Positions 11,111-21,792 of a stretch of DNA of 27,495 bases are shown piece after piece (within the stretch, counting starts at the first letter, position 1; every line of letters starts with the position of its first letter). The DNA lies in NCBI GenBank assembly GCA_037176845.1, contig JAYKXP010000316.1:1-27495 (forward strand). Direction: 5' to 3'. Both the position numbers and the translations under genes were made by a program. The notes beneath the pieces are model-generated. The model worked only from the letters and a program-made list of their open reading frames with translations, did not search any database and had not been told where the DNA came from. Source of the DNA: Paramarasmius palmivorus (lineage: Eukaryota > Basidiomycota > Agaricomycetes > Agaricales > Marasmiaceae).

Positions 11111-11537
11111 GATGAAGAGATAGCAAGAGAAGGCAAAGATGATGAGATGAGACGAGAGAATGCGAGAATGACCACTGGGAAGAGCCGATGAGTTTCCACA
11201 CGACAATATTTCGTTCTTATATATTTTGGGTGCGCAAATATTTATTTATTTTCTCCCAATTATTCCGCTATTTTTCTGGCTTGCACTGAGATGGTTTTGC
11301 CATGTCCGATGCGTTTCCGGCATCGGTTGCTTCAGGGTCCTTTCCAGTCCTTTCCTTGGACGCGCTTGGTGGCTAGTACCACGCGGTGAGATCATCACCA
11401 TTTTTCAAATCCGAAATTTCGCAAAGTCCAGATGCTGAAAGTCCCGATAACAGATCTGTACTGGGTCACGCTGACTTATACTGGCCTTTCTTTCTCGCTC
11501 TTCTCACGGGTTCTTCCTTCCCTTTCTCCCCGCCATC
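11111..11537. promoter_or_regulatory. Divergent promoter region
   Basis: 427 bp between divergent start codons (11110 on minus, 11538 on plus). An AT-rich block with TATATATTTT lies at about 11218-11228, and a strongly pyrimidine-rich CT tract at about 11486-11530 runs directly into the plus-strand ATG. Such tracts are common at fungal transcription starts. An open frame at 11226-11438 lacks coding character. Confidence 0.45.
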
Positions 11538-12563
11538 ATGCCCAAGGACACTTCTCACCAGAACTCCAAAGTCGACCGCCGTCAAGGCTTGCAGATCCTT
11601 CCGAGTGAAGTTACCTCTCAGTAGAGACCGAAATTGCCACTGACACTATTCTAGGCAATCGTTATAGAGCCAAACCCCCCGTCGACCCACCTGGCTACGC
11701 CCCAGATACTTACACGTTGACGCAGCATAACCCAGACAAAGGTTAGTCGTGTTTTCACGGTGTCGTCAGTCTACTAACTTTGTCGTGCTCAGGAATAACC
11801 ATCCTCCGCAACACGATTGAGGACAAGAATGGTAACGTTTATCACCGACCTCGACAGTGGAAGTTTCTAACACGAAATTCGCGGTAGGCTGGTTGTCACC
11901 ACCACATGTACTATTCACCGCCGTCACCCAGACGCGGACGACGATGTTTCTCATGTATCCCGAGGAACATCTCCCGGCGCCCCAGCACTTCCTACATCCC
12001 AGGACGACACCACAACCACAACCTCAGCAATTCCCAACGTTGACGCCATTTCGCCATCATCATAGGTGCTGCACTCGCATCCCTCAGCACTCCGTCCGTT
12101 CCGTCTGTGGAGTAACTCGGTAGACATCCCTGAGCCGAATGAGATTGTCTTGCGACCCGGCACAGAACTCAATTCTCTTTCTTTCTACATTATTTTTCGT
12201 GGCCGTGAGGTCGGTCTCTTCTACGACTAGTGAGTTTTAATTTCGCTGTACTCAGTCGTTGTCCTTAAAAATTTTTCCAGTGAGAGAGAGGTCGCTCCCC
12301 GTGTTCTCCACGTGTCCAGAGCAGCGTACAAGGTGTATACCTCTCCTGAGGCCGCTATCGCAGCTTACACTCACGCTCACAGAGGAGAGCTTCCCGGCTA
12401 TGAACTCGCCGTCATTCAAGCCCCGGTGGTTATCGCTCACGCCAGCGCTTCCACCGCTCCCACCAACGCTCAGCTAACCTTTGACGTACCGGATGACAGC
12501 GATTCTGAGTACGAAACTGTAGAAGTTGAACACCAAGTTGGAGCCGCTCCTAAAGTAGACTAG
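11538..12563 (+). pseudogene. RNase H1 N-terminal-like (hybrid-binding fold) protein 1, frame disrupted
   Basis: Exons inferred: 11538-11604, 11655-11741, 11793-11831, about 11888-12229, 12281-12563. The first introns have good branch sites (CTGAC, CTACTAAC, TTCTAAC). The opening part reads NRYRAKPPVDPPGYAPDTY followed by TLTQHNPDKGITILRN. The C-terminal part (FYIIFRGREVGLFYD, then AAYKVYTSPEAAIAAY across an intron) fits the small alpha/beta fold at the N-terminus of RNase H1, which binds RNA:DNA hybrids; no RNase H catalytic domain follows. Between 11888 and 12120 no single frame connects both halves: stops occur at 12063-12065 and 12108-12110 in alternative frames, so at least two indels are needed. 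It is either decayed or affected by residual errors. The last exon is intact. Confidence 0.6.
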
Positions 12564-13034
12564 TCACTTGTGTTGTAGGTAGTTTAAGCATCGTTGGCAT
12601 TGGAAAAAAAATTGTCGTGCCCAAATCCCATCGTTCAAAGTTCAAGCCCCGTCATTAATAAATCTTTGTGAATCTCATTGTCTCTTGGTTCTCAGCCATC
12701 CTGTCCCAAACCCTGGATTGTTTTCTGTTACTAGATTCGGACTTGCCCCATGGATCCATCGAGATTCCAGAACAATTACAATTTCCCTTATCATACCATC
12801 ACCACGAAATTATCGGACCATCACCACGCTGCCAGCCAAGATCCTAACGATATGAAATACTCACCACCCTGGATGCGAAATCAGAGAGAATCAGACCCTC
12901 ATTGTGATGAAGCCATCACCACCCAGGAACCTCAGACCCTCACCATATGGAAATACTTTCACAAAGTTGAAGGGCGCATCACCCCATTGGGTTATCCATA
13001 GTCTCGCTTACTCGCAAACAGCTACGGCTACTGT
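12564..13034. other. Intergenic region with polyadenylation signal and short repeats
   Basis: AATAAA at 12657-12662 could serve the upstream plus-strand gene. An 83-codon open frame at 12750-13001 is rich in His/Pro/Thr only because the DNA repeats ACCATCACCACG-like 12-mers (12795, 12817, 12912) and TCAGACCCTCA (twice). It is not convincing as a gene. Confidence 0.4.
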
Positions 13035-14159
13035 CTATGTATCGGCCGAGTTCGTCAACCTGCACACAATTCATATCCCTCAGTATAGTCGTTGGCATTG
13101 ATTTAGTACGCAAAGACACTCACTTGGCTCTTTGGCGACGTTCCCTTTCCCTCGCATTGATGATAGACCTATTTGCTTCACGATGTCTCCGAGAATATTC
13201 CCGTTGTTTCCGTCGCTTAGCTTCTAAGACGGAATTCCGCTCCTCCTCTGTCGTGCTTTGGAGTATCAGGGCCTGCCTGCAGGAGATATCAATGTGATTC
13301 GGGCATGGGAGGTGATACTTTACTCGCCTGGCGCGCCGCTCCTTCACCCTTGTCCGAATCTCGGATCGGTGTCGCTCGTAGTAACGACGTGAGTTATGAG
13401 CCTGTTGATGGCGCTTCCGAGCCAATTTATCATTGTCATTAGGCTCAACATTCAAGTCTTCCGGACCGTTCGGTGATTCTTCCCTCGTAGTACTAGTGGT
13501 ACCTTGTGGATCACCGACTGGTTCGACGGGTACTACCTGTACTTCCGAACCTCTGGCCAGGTCCTTTGCTCGCACCCTAGCCTCGCGCTCTTGGCTGATC
13601 TGGTGTAATTCTGCAATCCGGGTAGCCAACTTTGTTGCAGCCTTGGCGCGTTTGCTTGCATTGGCTGTGTACACCAATAACTACATTGCTATTCTTACGC
13701 TGTTCAAAAAACGACCTACCAGCCAATGCTCTGTTCTCCGCCTGGGTACCAGAAAGGCCCTAGGAACGAGGACCTTGACCGCTCCCCAAAACCTCTGGTA
13801 ACTCCGATTCAGTGGGCCAATATATGTCAATCCATTGGAATCTCACCACCAGCTCTCGAACGCCTTGTGTTCGTTTGTGGTGTGCTAGTGGAGGCTTGAG
13901 CTTGCGTTTGAGGGTAGTCGTTTGGGAGATAGGTGGAATTTACGACGACTGAGAACTGGACCCAGCGTTCGAACATTCTTGGGAGGTGGGCAAGGTGTTG
14001 CGTCTGTTGATAGAGGTCAATTTTGTAAAAATTGAGTAAAGGACTCAGACAAGAGCAAATCACCACGTACATCCCTCCCAATTTTTCATCACCGCTCAGA
14101 CCGTCATCCGATAATGCATTCCCGAGCCAGCGTTCGTTGAGTCGTCCTTCGATGGTCAT
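13035..14159 (-). pseudogene. Small basic protein with repeated RRYYxRHR motifs, in-frame stop
   Basis: Six exons (14159-14071, 14003-13944, 13884-13847, 13794-13720, 13664-13124, 13059-13035) add to 828 nt, about 275 residues, with introns of 52-67 nt. All junctions keep phase, but exon 4 contains a TAG (complement of 13760-13762). The protein has an alanine/lysine-rich helix (NASKRAKAATKLATRIAELH) and two copies of a basic motif, SRRYYERHRSEIRTR and EYSRRHREANRSIINAR, suggesting nucleic-acid binding. Between them lies HLPCPNHIDISC, a possible metal-binding stretch. I do not recognise a named family. The TAG may be a CAG or similar codon mutated by one base. The alternative end is the TGA at 13120-13122 if the last intron is not used. 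Confidence 0.5.
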
Positions 14160-14854
14160 GGTTGAGGAACAAGGGCTAATGAAGAATTACTCCGGTCGCG
14201 CCAAGAGCTACGGCCCGATTGATTCTCAGTGAGAACATCACCTTGCCAGATAAGAAACTCACCATGCCAAGATCGCCATAACATCAGAACATCACCACTC
14301 AATGATACTCTCACCGCCTGATTAGAGACGCTCACCTTTGTCCGAGAAGCCCGGCAGAGGATAAGTCTTCGCTGTCTTGACTATCTTAACAATCTACGTA
14401 AGAAAGGAAAGCAAAAAAAAAATTTTTTTTTACTCATACGGAGCGCCCCGAGTCACTAACATCTTCGCACTGAAGCTAGGAGTACGACACAATCAATTAG
14501 ATCAACGACAGATACCTAGGAAGCTTTGAATATCGGCACACATTAAAATACACCCCAATTGTATTTCTCATCACTGGATCGTGCAATGGCACTGTCGATT
14601 TCCTATGGTAAATCAAGCCTGAGCGGGTGTGAAATACAGTTAAGTACTCCCATAGCTGAGGGAATACCTAATACATGATAGATCGGCCTGCGGATACTTA
14701 ACCTCAAAGACTCACAGGTAAAGACAAGTCTTGGACCTTACTTAGCTGTGAATCTACATATTCGGATAAAGACCCTAGATAGCTGCAAACGGACATGATT
14801 GATATCCGAGTACAGCTTGCATCAAACCAGTACAGTCCGAGGCTCAACTCAGAC

Positions 14855-15665
14855 TCAGCTCAGAAAAAGACAAGACATGGTTACACGGGAATTACGAACG
14901 ACGCATATATATACCACGCCAGCACAGTCTGAGGATGATCCCGCACTTGCAAGAACGCAATGCCCCCTTGCGTAAGAAATACTAGAATCCACGAGGGATG
15001 CAATATTGTTGTAGGCCAGAGGATTTAATTGGCGAATAAGTATGTCAATAACCGTATACCGTCCTAGTAAGTATCGAGTATTGATGCGGGTAGGGACGTC
15101 TGCGATTTGGCCGTCGTAATATCCACGGGCTAAATACAGGTTATCTCTACACACCCTCGTGTTGAAGGATTTGAAAGATGATCACAGGCGAAGGAAATCT
15201 TCAATCACATAGACATGGCGATGTGCATACATACATGCTAGTTGCGCCGACAGTAGAATTCAGTGACGAAGTTGATCAATATACTAGCTCGTAACCTTGC
15301 GGATCGTTGTAGTATAGGCTATGACAGGACCTTAAACGATCATTGTGCTGAGGTCACAGGAAAGAAAAGTGGGTCTTGTATGCGACAGGTATGCAAGGTG
15401 TAGAATTCGAGATCTAAGCCTTTCACCAGATTGACCACCAAGTTCGGACACCAAGAATCAAGACAATCTCTCAAAGCATTGAGTCGAAGTACAGTAAATG
15501 AATTATTCGTCGATATAGATATCTCGAGCAAGCGGAGGAGATGCGATGGAGCCCAGTGATCCCAATTTGATGCATGAGTAATGAGGCAGTAAGTATCACG
15601 GAGTGATTGAAGGTGAACTGTTGGTATACCACTGTCTGGTGTACACAGTTTTTAGGTTTGAACAA
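14855..15665 (-). pseudogene. Possible decayed F-box/LRR-like remnant
   Basis: Three minus-strand fragments in different frames carry patterns seen in fungal F-box proteins: GITGLHRISSACSRYLYRRI (15665-15471 frame), then LRLNALRDCLDSW and LVKGLDLEFYTLHTC (15531-15340 frame). The third (15154-14855) shows no such pattern. Stops and frame changes separate them. The resemblance is weak and by pattern only; it could be chance. Confidence 0.25.
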
Positions 15666-16141
15666 TTCGTTGCAGGCTTTTTACTGGATGTAGAGGTGCT
15701 CGAAAATCGGTTTTATGTGGAGGCAGACAGACTTACAGTAACCGAGTGGGGTAATGACGCGCTCGGAAAAGGTAACGAGGCGGCATTTCCCGCGGCACCG
15801 AAAACAAACCCTGAAACCCTGTCTATTGTTCCTTGCCGCTAACCTTGCTCATCCCTTGCATGTAATGCCCTTCAGAACGCTCTGAGACTCAAGGTTTGGA
15901 ACCATTTTCCAGGTAGGTGTTGAGCCCACATCTTCGTTGTCTACATAGGTACCCATTTCCATCATTAATCTTGGCAGATTAGCTCGATGTCATATGAACT
16001 AGAGCATGATAAATCGCATGCACGGCAGGGACCATTCTCCATGCGGAAGTGCGAGTGTCGGTGTTCTACTATCAGATTTCAGTGGCGACCTGTGGCAATA
16101 TGGACGAGACGCGTACCCGGTGTTTTTTGAAATCAAGACCA

Positions 16142-16148
16142 TATATAA
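16142..16148 (+). promoter_or_regulatory. TATA-like box upstream of RNase H1 N-terminal-like gene 2
   Basis: TATATAA about 50 bases before the ATG at 16197, a plausible core-promoter distance. Confidence 0.45.
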
Positions 16149-16196
16149 GCCTGCAGTATCTCGAGATCTGGAGTCCTTTGCGATTCCTGCGTAGGC

Positions 16197-17394
16197 ATGG
16201 CCGGAAAAAAGAAGAGCAACCCCCGAGCTGTGGTTATTGAAGGTGTGATTATTATTCCACGTCGTTGATTTATCTTCTGAACGTGTTCTGTAGACACCTC
16301 AGAAGACGAGGATGATGCTCGACAACGTCTTCGCAAGGCTCTGAACGGTAAGAGAAGAATATCGTTTTCACAAACCAAGCTAACTTCGTGATAGAGATCC
16401 ACTGGCATAGTGGTCGGATACATTTCTTCCAAACGGAATTGGTGGACCACATTCGGGCGGCAGAGCGAGCGGCTTATGAGGCAGAAGAAGCTTTTGGTGA
16501 GTCTGTGTTTGACTATTGAGAATCTTGAATTAAATTTCTATTTTAGAGGATTTGAATGTCGTTCGTAGGCGCTCTCGCTCTCCTTCGCTGCCAAGATTTT
16601 CCCTGTCGTCGAAGACCTCGTCTCACTATTCCAGCGCTTTGTCTCGTTTGGGATCTGAAGATAGTTCGGATTATGGCGATAGCTCGACAGAGGAACTTAT
16701 ACGCAACGTCCAATTGTCCCCCGACGGCACGCCAGTACCTTCGCAGTCACAACCGACCCCTGTACAGCCTTCACATATGTCCGCGGCTACTGTGTCCCAG
16801 GTCTCGAAGGTCCGAAATTGCTCAACACCATCGTCGCCTACGGTCAAAAGAGCACTTCCCGCGCGGTCCCCTCCTGTGGTCCAGTCGCCTACTGCACACA
16901 AAAGAGCACGTAAGGGACCTAAAGGGGGCTATTTGGTGCTAAACGGCAAGGACAATATCAATGGAGTGTTTGCGTCGTGGTGTGTGGGTAGTATCACCGG
17001 CACCGACCCTTATGACTGACTATCTTTCAAGGTCCAGCGCGGCTAGTGTAGGCCAAGGTGTCTCAGGAGCAATTGTGCAAGGTTTCAACTCACTGCAAGA
17101 AGCTCAAGCTGCCTACGACGCTTGCTCGTCTTCGGGACTTCTTGCCTATCTCAGCTTGGCTGAGCATGAAGGGAACTGGTTCGCAGTAGTACGCGGCAGC
17201 AAGCCAGGCGTTTGTCAAAAGTGAGTTCCTCATTATACTCTCGGGTGCAGAGGCTCAGAATTTAATACAGAGCGTTATTATTGGATCGGGTAGGCATGGA
17301 AAATCTAGAAAACGTTCAGGTCTCGGATATATTGGTAGCTGGGACTGAAGCCGAAGCGAAAAAGCGTTTTAATAGTTTCTGTAACAATGTGTAA
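16197..17394 (+). CDS. RNase H1 N-terminal-like (hybrid-binding fold) protein 2, two domains
   Basis: Exons 16197-16242, 16294-16347, 16395-16496, 16547-16981 (or -16987), 17052-17220 and 17271-17394 join in frame to about 309-311 residues; introns are 47-70 nt. The N-terminus is acidic and charged (about residues 15-65), then Ser/Pro-rich. At about residue 195 comes GGYLVLNGKDNINGVFASW followed after the intron by GVSGAIVQGFNSLQEAQAAY, which fits the RNase H1 N-terminal domain (aromatic strand, G-V-[FY]-x-x-W, then [FY]-x-S-x-x-E-A). A second, shorter copy begins NWFAVVRGSKPGVCQ and ends near TEAEAKKRFNSF. No RNase H catalytic acids are present, so it may only bind nucleic acid. It ends 153 bp before the KDZ transposase start on the same strand. 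The donor of intron 4 is ambiguous by 6 nt without changing frame. Confidence 0.7.
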
Positions 17395-17547
17395 TCTTGG
17401 GTCTTGCAGAATTTATTATCTCGTTTGGTAACTGACTGTAGAACTTGCGCGCTAAGTATCTCTTGGAACATTCGGTATTAGGCGCCGGAAGGAAAAACCT
17501 CGTGACCAATAACTGGTGATCGTGGAACCAATCAACGAAGCATTGTC

Positions 17548-20500
17548 ATGTCAAGGCGTCGGCTCACCCGCAAGAAAACCACGTTCCACGACCGTGTTCC
17601 GCTCTCAGAGGACTTCGAGTTGGTTCCATCTCGGGATAGCCAAAGTACGGTTGGCGGTCGAACTGTCTTGAGTCAGAGATCCCCTGCAAAAGGTCGATAT
17701 GCATGGACGAGGGGCTCCGAATGGTCTTCTCCATGGGACGGCGACCAACTTTCCGACGGTGGTATATCGTTGGATATGTCAGAAGAAGTCGCTTCGGCCG
17801 TATCAGAAGCGGGAGACGTAGCGGGTACAGAGGTTGAAGAGGATTGGGTGGACAAGGAGCTCGGCGCAGGCGTTTCGCTGGACCACACCACGGTTGAATG
17901 CAATGGACAGGACGAGAGGCGAGGGAAAAAGAGGAAGCGTAAATCATGGAAAGCAGTATGTTCCATTTTGATTTTCAAGTAGTATGAATCTAACCAATTC
18001 CAGAAAAGACCCAACATCCACTGGAAAGTGGAAATGCGAGCCTCTTTCCTTCAAGAACTCCTTAGGTCCAAAGGTCGTGGAGACAGTAAAAACCAGGCTG
18101 CGTGCTCGGACTGTGCAGGAAAGGATCCCAGTGGCATTCTTCAGGACAAACGAGTCGCCAGATTTCGCTGTCGTGAATGTTTCTTTGGAGATATGGTCTG
18201 TCAAGTCTGCTGCCTTCGCCGCCATCGGGAGCAGCCTTTTCATTGGCTAGAGGTGCGAGTTTTAAACCTATTTTAGCAGCGATATCCTGACCTTTCTTGA
18301 TGCATAGGAGTGGGACGGGAGTCGTTTCCACCGGACCAACCTCAAAGCCTTGGGGCAGACCATACAACTCAACCACATGAGTCGAGACTGTGCTCAGCGA
18401 GTTCCATGTCACTCCAAGCTTCGTATCCTGCACACGAACGGTATTCATGAGGCCACCATTCACTTCTGCGGATGCTCGAAGAAACGCCCGCAATACATCC
18501 AGCTCTTGCGACGAGGGCTATACCCTGCAACGGTCACAGAGGGGAGAATCATGACATGCGCGACTTTCACGTTACTCAGAAGTCTCCATGTTCAATCATT
18601 GACGACCAAAGGCTCCACCCATGATTTTTATCGGGCTCTCGAGAAGATGACCGACAACACTAGACTCGACTTACCCAAATCACGCTACCGTCCACTGCTT
18701 CGCATGATCCGACAATGGCGACACTTGAAGATGGTTATATGGGCTGGACTAGGCCATGAGAGGGCCTTTTTGCAGCCGGCCAAGTCTCAGGAAGAGGTCG
18801 AGAAGTTGGAAGAGGCGCACGAAGGCAGCCTGGTGTTGCGTTGTCCATCGTGTCCTTATCCAGGCATAAACCTCCCCGATGACTGGAGGTACTCTTTGCA
18901 AAGGTAAAGTTTTTTTTTTTTCTGTCGTGCTACTACGATGGCTTATGGCATCAACTTAGCTTCCTATACCAACTGTGTTTATGCCTCGACGGCAACTTTC
19001 GCCTAAAGGAACAGATGGTTTCCTCTCATTCTCGTGATCCATCTCTTAACGGCGGTATGGGATACTTTGTATGTCGAAAACCTTACGACAAATGGGTTCA
19101 GTCGAAAGGTGACGAAGATGCGGTATGAAATGTTCGGTTACTGCTCCACCGAACTAGCTGACGGCTTCGGACAGATCAACAACTGTGTCCCTCTAGCAGC
19201 GCTTGCCAAGCAAAATACCAAATTTTCGAAAGGGTTGCGATACACAGGTGTGGTTGGGGCCGCGTGCGGACGTAGTGAGATGTTTGTACGACTTGCGAAC
19301 CTAACCAAGGGTGAACGGTACGTTTTTTCTCAATACTCCATCATTTGTACTAAACAGAGCGCACATGTCTTAGGTACTCCACTTCCGACTATGTCTTCCG
19401 CAAAGCCCTGTCCTCCTTCCTGGAGTTGCTCTACGTGCTGGCCATTTATGATGTGGCTTGCCAGTGGTTTGTTAACCTCCTGACACGGCTGGAGAAATTG
19501 CCTCCACACATACGGTTGGTTAATCCGAAGATGAAGATTACGCCGGGAATAGGGAAACTGCATGAACCCGGCCACAAGCAGGTCAACCACGAGCAATATT
19601 CCCTCAATTATATTCCTGGGGCAGGAAAGGCGGATGGAGAGTCAATGGAAAGATTGTGGGGAGAGCACAATAATCTTGGGAATGCTACGAAGACCATGGG
19701 CCCAGGTTCCAGAGAGGATCAAATTGACGCAACAGCGGGTGGTTGGAACTGGGAGAAATATGTGACATTGGGTAAGTAATTCAGTTCTTCAATAGTGTCT
19801 TGACTCAGACTGGCGTAGGAACGACTATGTTGAGACACTACCGTGGTGCTGTCGAAGACCGCGCAAAACATGTATTAGAACATGCAGGATTGACGGGAAA
19901 TCTGGATCCAACTATTGTCAAACGTTGGGAGGAACAATGTGTCGCCTGGGAAAAGGCACCGCACCCCAAAGCCAATGTTTTCAACCCTTTTGCAATCTCT
20001 CAGGAGTGTGAGTGCTTTTGCCATGATAGCCTTCTGATGTCTGAGCGCTTTATAGTCATTGGCGTTGACAAGGCTCTAAAAGAGCTGGCATTGGAAGAGG
20101 AGGCTAGGTTGCAAGCTGGAGGTGTACAGTTCCATTCAGTAGATGCAGCGGGGTTCTTGGTCCTGGCGCTCGAGATAAAGGATACGCAGTGAGTAACACA
20201 ATGGTCTTCCAAGACCCCTCAATGACTGGCTGTGTTTATAGGGCGAAGTTGACGCAGAAGGTTAAGGATCAGCAGCGAACGCCTACACCGAGACAGGCAC
20301 GAAGATTGGCCGAGGAACGTACAGCTTTACGACGCAGTATCCGAGCGTACGACGACTTGCGCCCCATCTACATGCCTGGGTTAGCAATGTATCTCGAAAA
20401 CATTCAGAAGACGGATGGCGTGGTGGAGGAGTACCCAGAAAACGTCGTCATATGGCTTCCATCCGACATCGCGCCTGACCGCTTATACCAAGTGTGTCTC

Positions 20501-21792
20501 AAGGATTTGCCGAAAATCGAATCCAGACTACAGCATGCCCGTTGCCACGACGCCCTTCATGGTCTTAGACACACTCTTCGGGTCAAGACTCGGATGATGT
20601 TGTTCAAAAACGACAATGTGCGGGGCCAGCGACAGTCGCATCGTACCCTGGGACACCATCAACCGAGTTGTTCTTCGGATTCAACAAAATGTCTCGAAAT
20701 ATCGCCACTCAAGGACAGCGTACCTGGGGCTAGTTGGACCTGGTCCTTGGGAAGACACCTTGCGCGTGTTGAGGAACGAAGATGTTCGCAGCTATCGTGA
20801 TCCAGCCAGCGTTCGCCAGGGCCCCGGGGCGTCGAGGAACGAATGAAGAAGATGAAGCCGAAGAACATGACATGGGCAAGGTTGTCAATGAAGAAGAGAT
20901 GCCGATTCGAGCAGAGGACCTGCTTACCATCGACCGCACTGAGTGGAATCATCGCACCGAACATGGCACCGGCGAGACTCGCAAGAGTTATTCATGGATC
21001 TGGCACTCTGGGGGCAAGATTGACCTCAACGATGGCGCAGACGAGAATGAGAACGAGATTCTTCGTTCCGAGTGGTGTAAGAGTCGTGCCAGAGCTAATC
21101 GGGCCACGGAGGAGGTACTGTGGTTAAGAGAGGAAATGAGAAGAGTGCTAGCTTATCTGGAGTGGATGGCCAAGGAGTGGGTATCACGAGCAGATGCCAA
21201 CATGGGTCGTTCAGCAGAGGAAGAGGGGAGGCGAGTATTTGCGCTGGGCCAGGCAGCAGTACAGCGTGAATTGAAGGACCATTTTATGAGGCTTTGGTCT
21301 GCTGCCTTCTATGATGCTGAGGTCGAACAGGCTGCACAGGAAGTGGCCGAAGAGCAGGAACGAAAGGCAAAGGCGGAGGAGGCACTGGTCCGTGCAAGCC
21401 TGGCAGTGCAGGAAGACAGAAATCGTGCTGAGGGTGATGAGGAGATGGAGGATGGCGAGGACGGCGAGGATGTTGGTTATGGGGTGGTGACGCAAGACGA
21501 ACAGGGCGTGAACGAAGAGGATTCCCGGGTCGAGTTCTCGGATGATGATCTTTCTGAGACAGATCAAGATAGCATGTATCCTGTGCCGGTTCAAGATCTT
21601 TCGGACGATGAAGGATCAGCCTGGAACAACGATTCAGCTCATGCGGAGGATTGGGATTGCTCGGACGAAGACTTTGGTAATATGGATACGGGTGATGCGG
21701 AGGATTGGGAGCACGACAACGAAGAGTTCGGTACTATGGATACGGGTGAGCAAGATGATGAGACTGTTTATGCAGATGATTGGGAAGGTTAG
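17548..21792 (+). CDS. KDZ-superfamily DNA transposase with CxC2 cysteine cluster
   Basis: Nine exons (17548-17955, 18004-18252, 18308-18903, 18960-19122, 19175-19317, 19374-19771, 19819-20007, 20056-20188, 20242-21792) encode about 1,275 residues if two one-base shifts in the last exon are corrected. Residues 170-216 form the CxC2-type zinc cluster (CSDC...FRCREC...CQVCC...H). The transposase core follows: HTNGIHEATIHFCGC, TDNT, WRHL, CPSCPYPGINLP, then candidate catalytic acids D428 in CLDGNFRL, D546 in YDVACQW and E609/E612 in DGESMERLW, an RNase H-fold DDE arrangement expected for Kyakuja-Dileera-Zisupton elements. The region ends NVRGQ..., GPGPWEDTLRVL and GETRKSYSWIW, then a long charged helix and an acidic tail. 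The product should cut and join element ends in the nucleus. Frameshifts lie near 20625 and 20830. The family call is firm; activity is uncertain. Confidence 0.9.
20618..20634 (+). other. Apparent frameshift 1 in KDZ transposase
   Basis: The frame carrying FKNDNVRGQR (a usual KDZ motif) must move by one base to reach DSRIVPWDTINRVVLRIQ and GPGPWEDTLRVL. The GTGCGGGGCCAG run is the likely site. Copy A begins just downstream and cannot arbitrate. Confidence 0.75.
20818..20838 (+). other. Apparent frameshift 2 in KDZ transposase
   Basis: The frame ending SVRQGPGASRNE hits TGA, whereas one base earlier the sequence reads on as GRRGTNEEDEAEEHD into the charged tail. The run GGGCCCCGGGG is the likely site. 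Copy A (about 186-200) has the same run length with a C-to-A difference (GGGCCACGGGG), so both copies share the shift. Confidence 0.7.
21640..21750 (+). repeat. Duplicated acidic repeat at the transposase C-terminus
   Basis: Two consecutive 54-bp units encode AEDWDCSDEDFGNMDTGD and AEDWEHDNEEFGTMDTGE, and a partial third (ADDWEG) ends the protein. The tail is strongly acidic with regular Trp residues, reminiscent of acidic activation or histone-binding tails, but no specific role is shown. The same repeat occurs in copy A at about 1035-1140. Confidence 0.8.

Larger units (their letters stand above)
14160..16196. other. 2-kb gene-poor region
   Basis: No convincing intact gene in about 2 kb. 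It holds an A10T9 tract at 14413-14431, several CATCACC motifs at the left edge (14235-14300) and a possible decayed F-box-like sequence on the minus strand (14855-15665). It is the largest non-coding gap in the unit and so the most likely place for element termini. I found no clear terminal inverted repeat by eye. Confidence 0.5.

Noticed and set aside
12750..13001. 83-codon plus-strand open frame
   Set aside because: Its composition follows the short DNA repeats (CATCACCAC, TCAGACCCTCA) and it has no recognisable domain or splice context.
15603..15842. 79-codon plus-strand open frame
   Set aside because: No motif, no promoter or splice context, and it partly opposes the weak F-box-like remnant on the other strand.
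17564..18017. Minus-strand open frames of 114-127 codons
   Set aside because: They oppose KDZ exon 1, which joins in phase to the CxC2 exon; no independent evidence.
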